Shown: piece by piece, positions 5,671 through 6,589 of the stretch | Layout: each line of letters begins with the position of its first letter | How positions within the stretch are numbered: the stretch's first letter is position 1 | Origin: Syntrophaceae bacterium | GTDB taxonomy: Bacteria; Desulfobacterota; Syntrophia; Syntrophales; UBA2210 | Reading direction: 5' to 3' | DNA: 6,589 nt | Assembly (NCBI GenBank): GCA_030619435.1 | Contig: JAUXBI010000101.1 | Coordinates: 1-6,589 of the forward strand | The notes under the pieces: generated by a model | What the model was told of the DNA's origin: nothing | The model's database searches: none | Seen by the model: the letters and a program-made list of their open reading frames with translations, nothing else | Position numbers and translations under genes: made by a program

Positions 5671-6485
5671 TGTTTGAAAAACTTGTCATATTTGATTATT
5701 CAGGCACCCTCAGTCTGGATGCTGTCCGGTTTGGAGAAGATAACAACCTGACAGGAGAACTGGATCGGAGCGGCCTTGCGGGTCTGGGTATAGCGGACCC
5801 GGAAACATTCTGGAAAGAGATAGTCAATCCTTCTTGGGAGGAGGGGAGCACTACCTCCATTGGCTACAGAGAGGTCATGTACAGGAGGATCAGGGAAAAC
5901 CTGCCTCCCACTGTTTCAGATGGAGAGATACGTCTCTGCGCTTCGCGTTTTGTTGGCAGTTATTTTGGTCATTCCACTGTCGAGGGTCGGTGGCGTTCCA
6001 TCCTGCGAAAATTAAGCGGAGAACCTTCCGTTATTACTGTTATTGCCACCGATCATTACGCCGAGGCTACGGATTATATCGTTGGATTTCTCAAGAAAAT
6101 GGGTGCAGGGGCGATATCGCTGAAGGATGTGCCCGGCGCGACTGTATCTCAGGAATTTGTCGTCGCCAATTCCGCTGATATCGGTGCGCACAAGGCCGAT
6201 CCGGGATTCTGGGAGATGGTCAGAAGCATTTTGAAACTGGGCGCAATTCAGAGTATCCTGATAATCGATGACTTCGGGTTTAATGAAGAAGCGGGGGACA
6301 GTTACGCGTATCATCAAAAGGTGGATAATAGAAAACGCAATACCATCGATCTGCTGGAAAGAGTCTTCAGTGTTCCAGTTTATGCGATACCCTTTGTTCT
6401 TACCGGCAAAGACAAAAAGACCTGCGGCGCTCTCATCTCACAGGCATCTCTGGAAATAGAACAGTGGCTAAGTAGGGTCTCCTGA
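5667..6485 (+). CDS. HAD-superfamily hydrolase; candidate thiamine monophosphate phosphatase
   Basis: This 272-residue protein has the four haloacid dehalogenase motifs. Motif I is VIFDYSGTLS (nucleophile Asp10), motif II is TVIATDHY (Thr128), motif III is Lys176 in AHKADPGFW, and motif IV is ILIIDDFGF (Asp201, Asp202). The stretch from about residue 18 to 115 would be a C1-type cap. About 60 residues follow motif IV. Motif I has Ser12 where phosphatases normally carry the second, acid/base Asp. The gene starts at an ATGA overlap with thiE (ATG 5667; a second ATG follows at 5670). The ribosome binding site is weak, so translation probably depends on thiE. A TMP phosphatase is needed between ThiE and the pyrophosphokinase, and HAD proteins are known to fill that role in some bacteria and in plants (TH2). 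The function is therefore plausible but inferred from context. Confidence 0.72.
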   Translation: MMFEKLVIFDYSGTLSLDAVRFGEDNNLTGELDRSGLAGLGIADPETFWKEIVNPSWEEGSTTSIGYREVMYRRIRENLPPTVSDGEIRLCASRFVGSYFGHSTVEGRWRSILRKLSGEPSVITVIATDHYAEATDYIVGFLKKMGAGAISLKDVPGATVSQEFVVANSADIGAHKADPGFWEMVRSILKLGAIQSILIIDDFGFNEEAGDSYAYHQKVDNRKRNTIDLLERVFSVPVYAIPFVLTGKDKKTCGALISQASLEIEQWLSRVS

Positions 6486-6499
6486 AAAAGTAAAATACC

Positions 6500-6528
6500 T
6501 TGACAATATAATGGGTTACGTGTATATT
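6500..6528 (+). promoter_or_regulatory. Sigma-70-type promoter of the next transcription unit
   Basis: TTGACA (6500-6505) matches the -35 consensus exactly. It is followed by a 17-base spacer and TATATT (6523-6528), a 5/6 match to the -10 box. It begins 14 bases after the HAD stop codon, so it should start a downstream unit at about 6534-6536. No intrinsic terminator is visible between the HAD gene and this promoter. Confidence 0.7.
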
Positions 6529-6589
6529 TTGAGGTAATTGGTGCCCGGAAAATGATCTATGGGGGCCAAAATCCGTGCACATGGGTGGA
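6529..6589 (+). other. Start of a truncated downstream transcript or leader, unidentified
   Basis: This is the region just after the 6500-6528 promoter, cut by the window end. GTGCCCGG (6541-6548) can pair with CCGTGCAC (6573-6580) with one mismatch, around a 24-base interior. That would suit a structured leader or small RNA. An ATG at 6552 also opens a frame of 12 codons to the window edge, with only a weak purine stretch upstream. I do not recognise a riboswitch or RNA family with confidence. Confidence 0.25.

Noticed and set aside
6552..6589. Start of a coding gene at ATG 6552
   Set aside because: Only 12 codons are visible, the ribosome binding site is weak, and no family can be recognised, so it is not called as a gene.

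Overview
This window is a compact thiamine (vitamin B1) salvage locus with all eight genes on the + strand. The order is thiamine pyrophosphokinase (thiN type), thiD, an ABC importer of the pyrimidine-precursor type (thiZ ATPase, thiX permease, thiY binding protein), thiM, thiE and a HAD-superfamily hydrolase. The binding protein has a Sec-type signal peptide without a good lipobox, which points to a periplasm and so to a Gram-negative bacterium. The first ~130 bases and the thiX-thiY gap look like dispersed intergenic repeats of a kind I associate with Desulfobacterota (former Deltaproteobacteria) and some other environmental bacteria. That assignment rests on memory and is only moderately secure.

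Layout. Positions 1-162 hold no gene; they contain an imperfectly palindromic, repeat-like segment and then a short leader. The pyrophosphokinase (163-813) is separated from thiD by an 88-base gap holding a perfect 15-bp inverted repeat and a smaller hairpin just before the thiD ribosome binding site. From thiD (902) to the HAD gene (ends 6485) the genes are nearly contiguous. There is an 8-base gap for thiD-thiZ, a 14-base overlap for thiZ-thiX, a 62-base gap with a REP-like palindrome for thiX-thiY, a 10-base gap for thiY-thiM, a 2-base gap for thiM-thiE and a 4-base ATGA overlap for thiE-HAD. This looks like one translationally coupled operon. A consensus-like sigma-70 promoter (6500-6528) then starts a new transcription unit that runs off the window.

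How the genes fit together. ThiXYZ would import a pyrimidine moiety (HMP or a relative) and ThiD would phosphorylate it twice to HMP-PP. ThiM phosphorylates salvaged hydroxyethylthiazole. ThiE joins the two into thiamine monophosphate (TMP). No de novo genes (thiC, thiG, thiS, thiH, thiF) and no TMP kinase (thiL) are present here. The terminal kinase encoded here uses free thiamine rather than TMP, so a phosphatase must first remove the phosphate from TMP. The HAD protein that overlaps thiE is the natural candidate, although its catalytic motif I reads DxS instead of the usual DxD. No TPP riboswitch could be recognised in either leader region.
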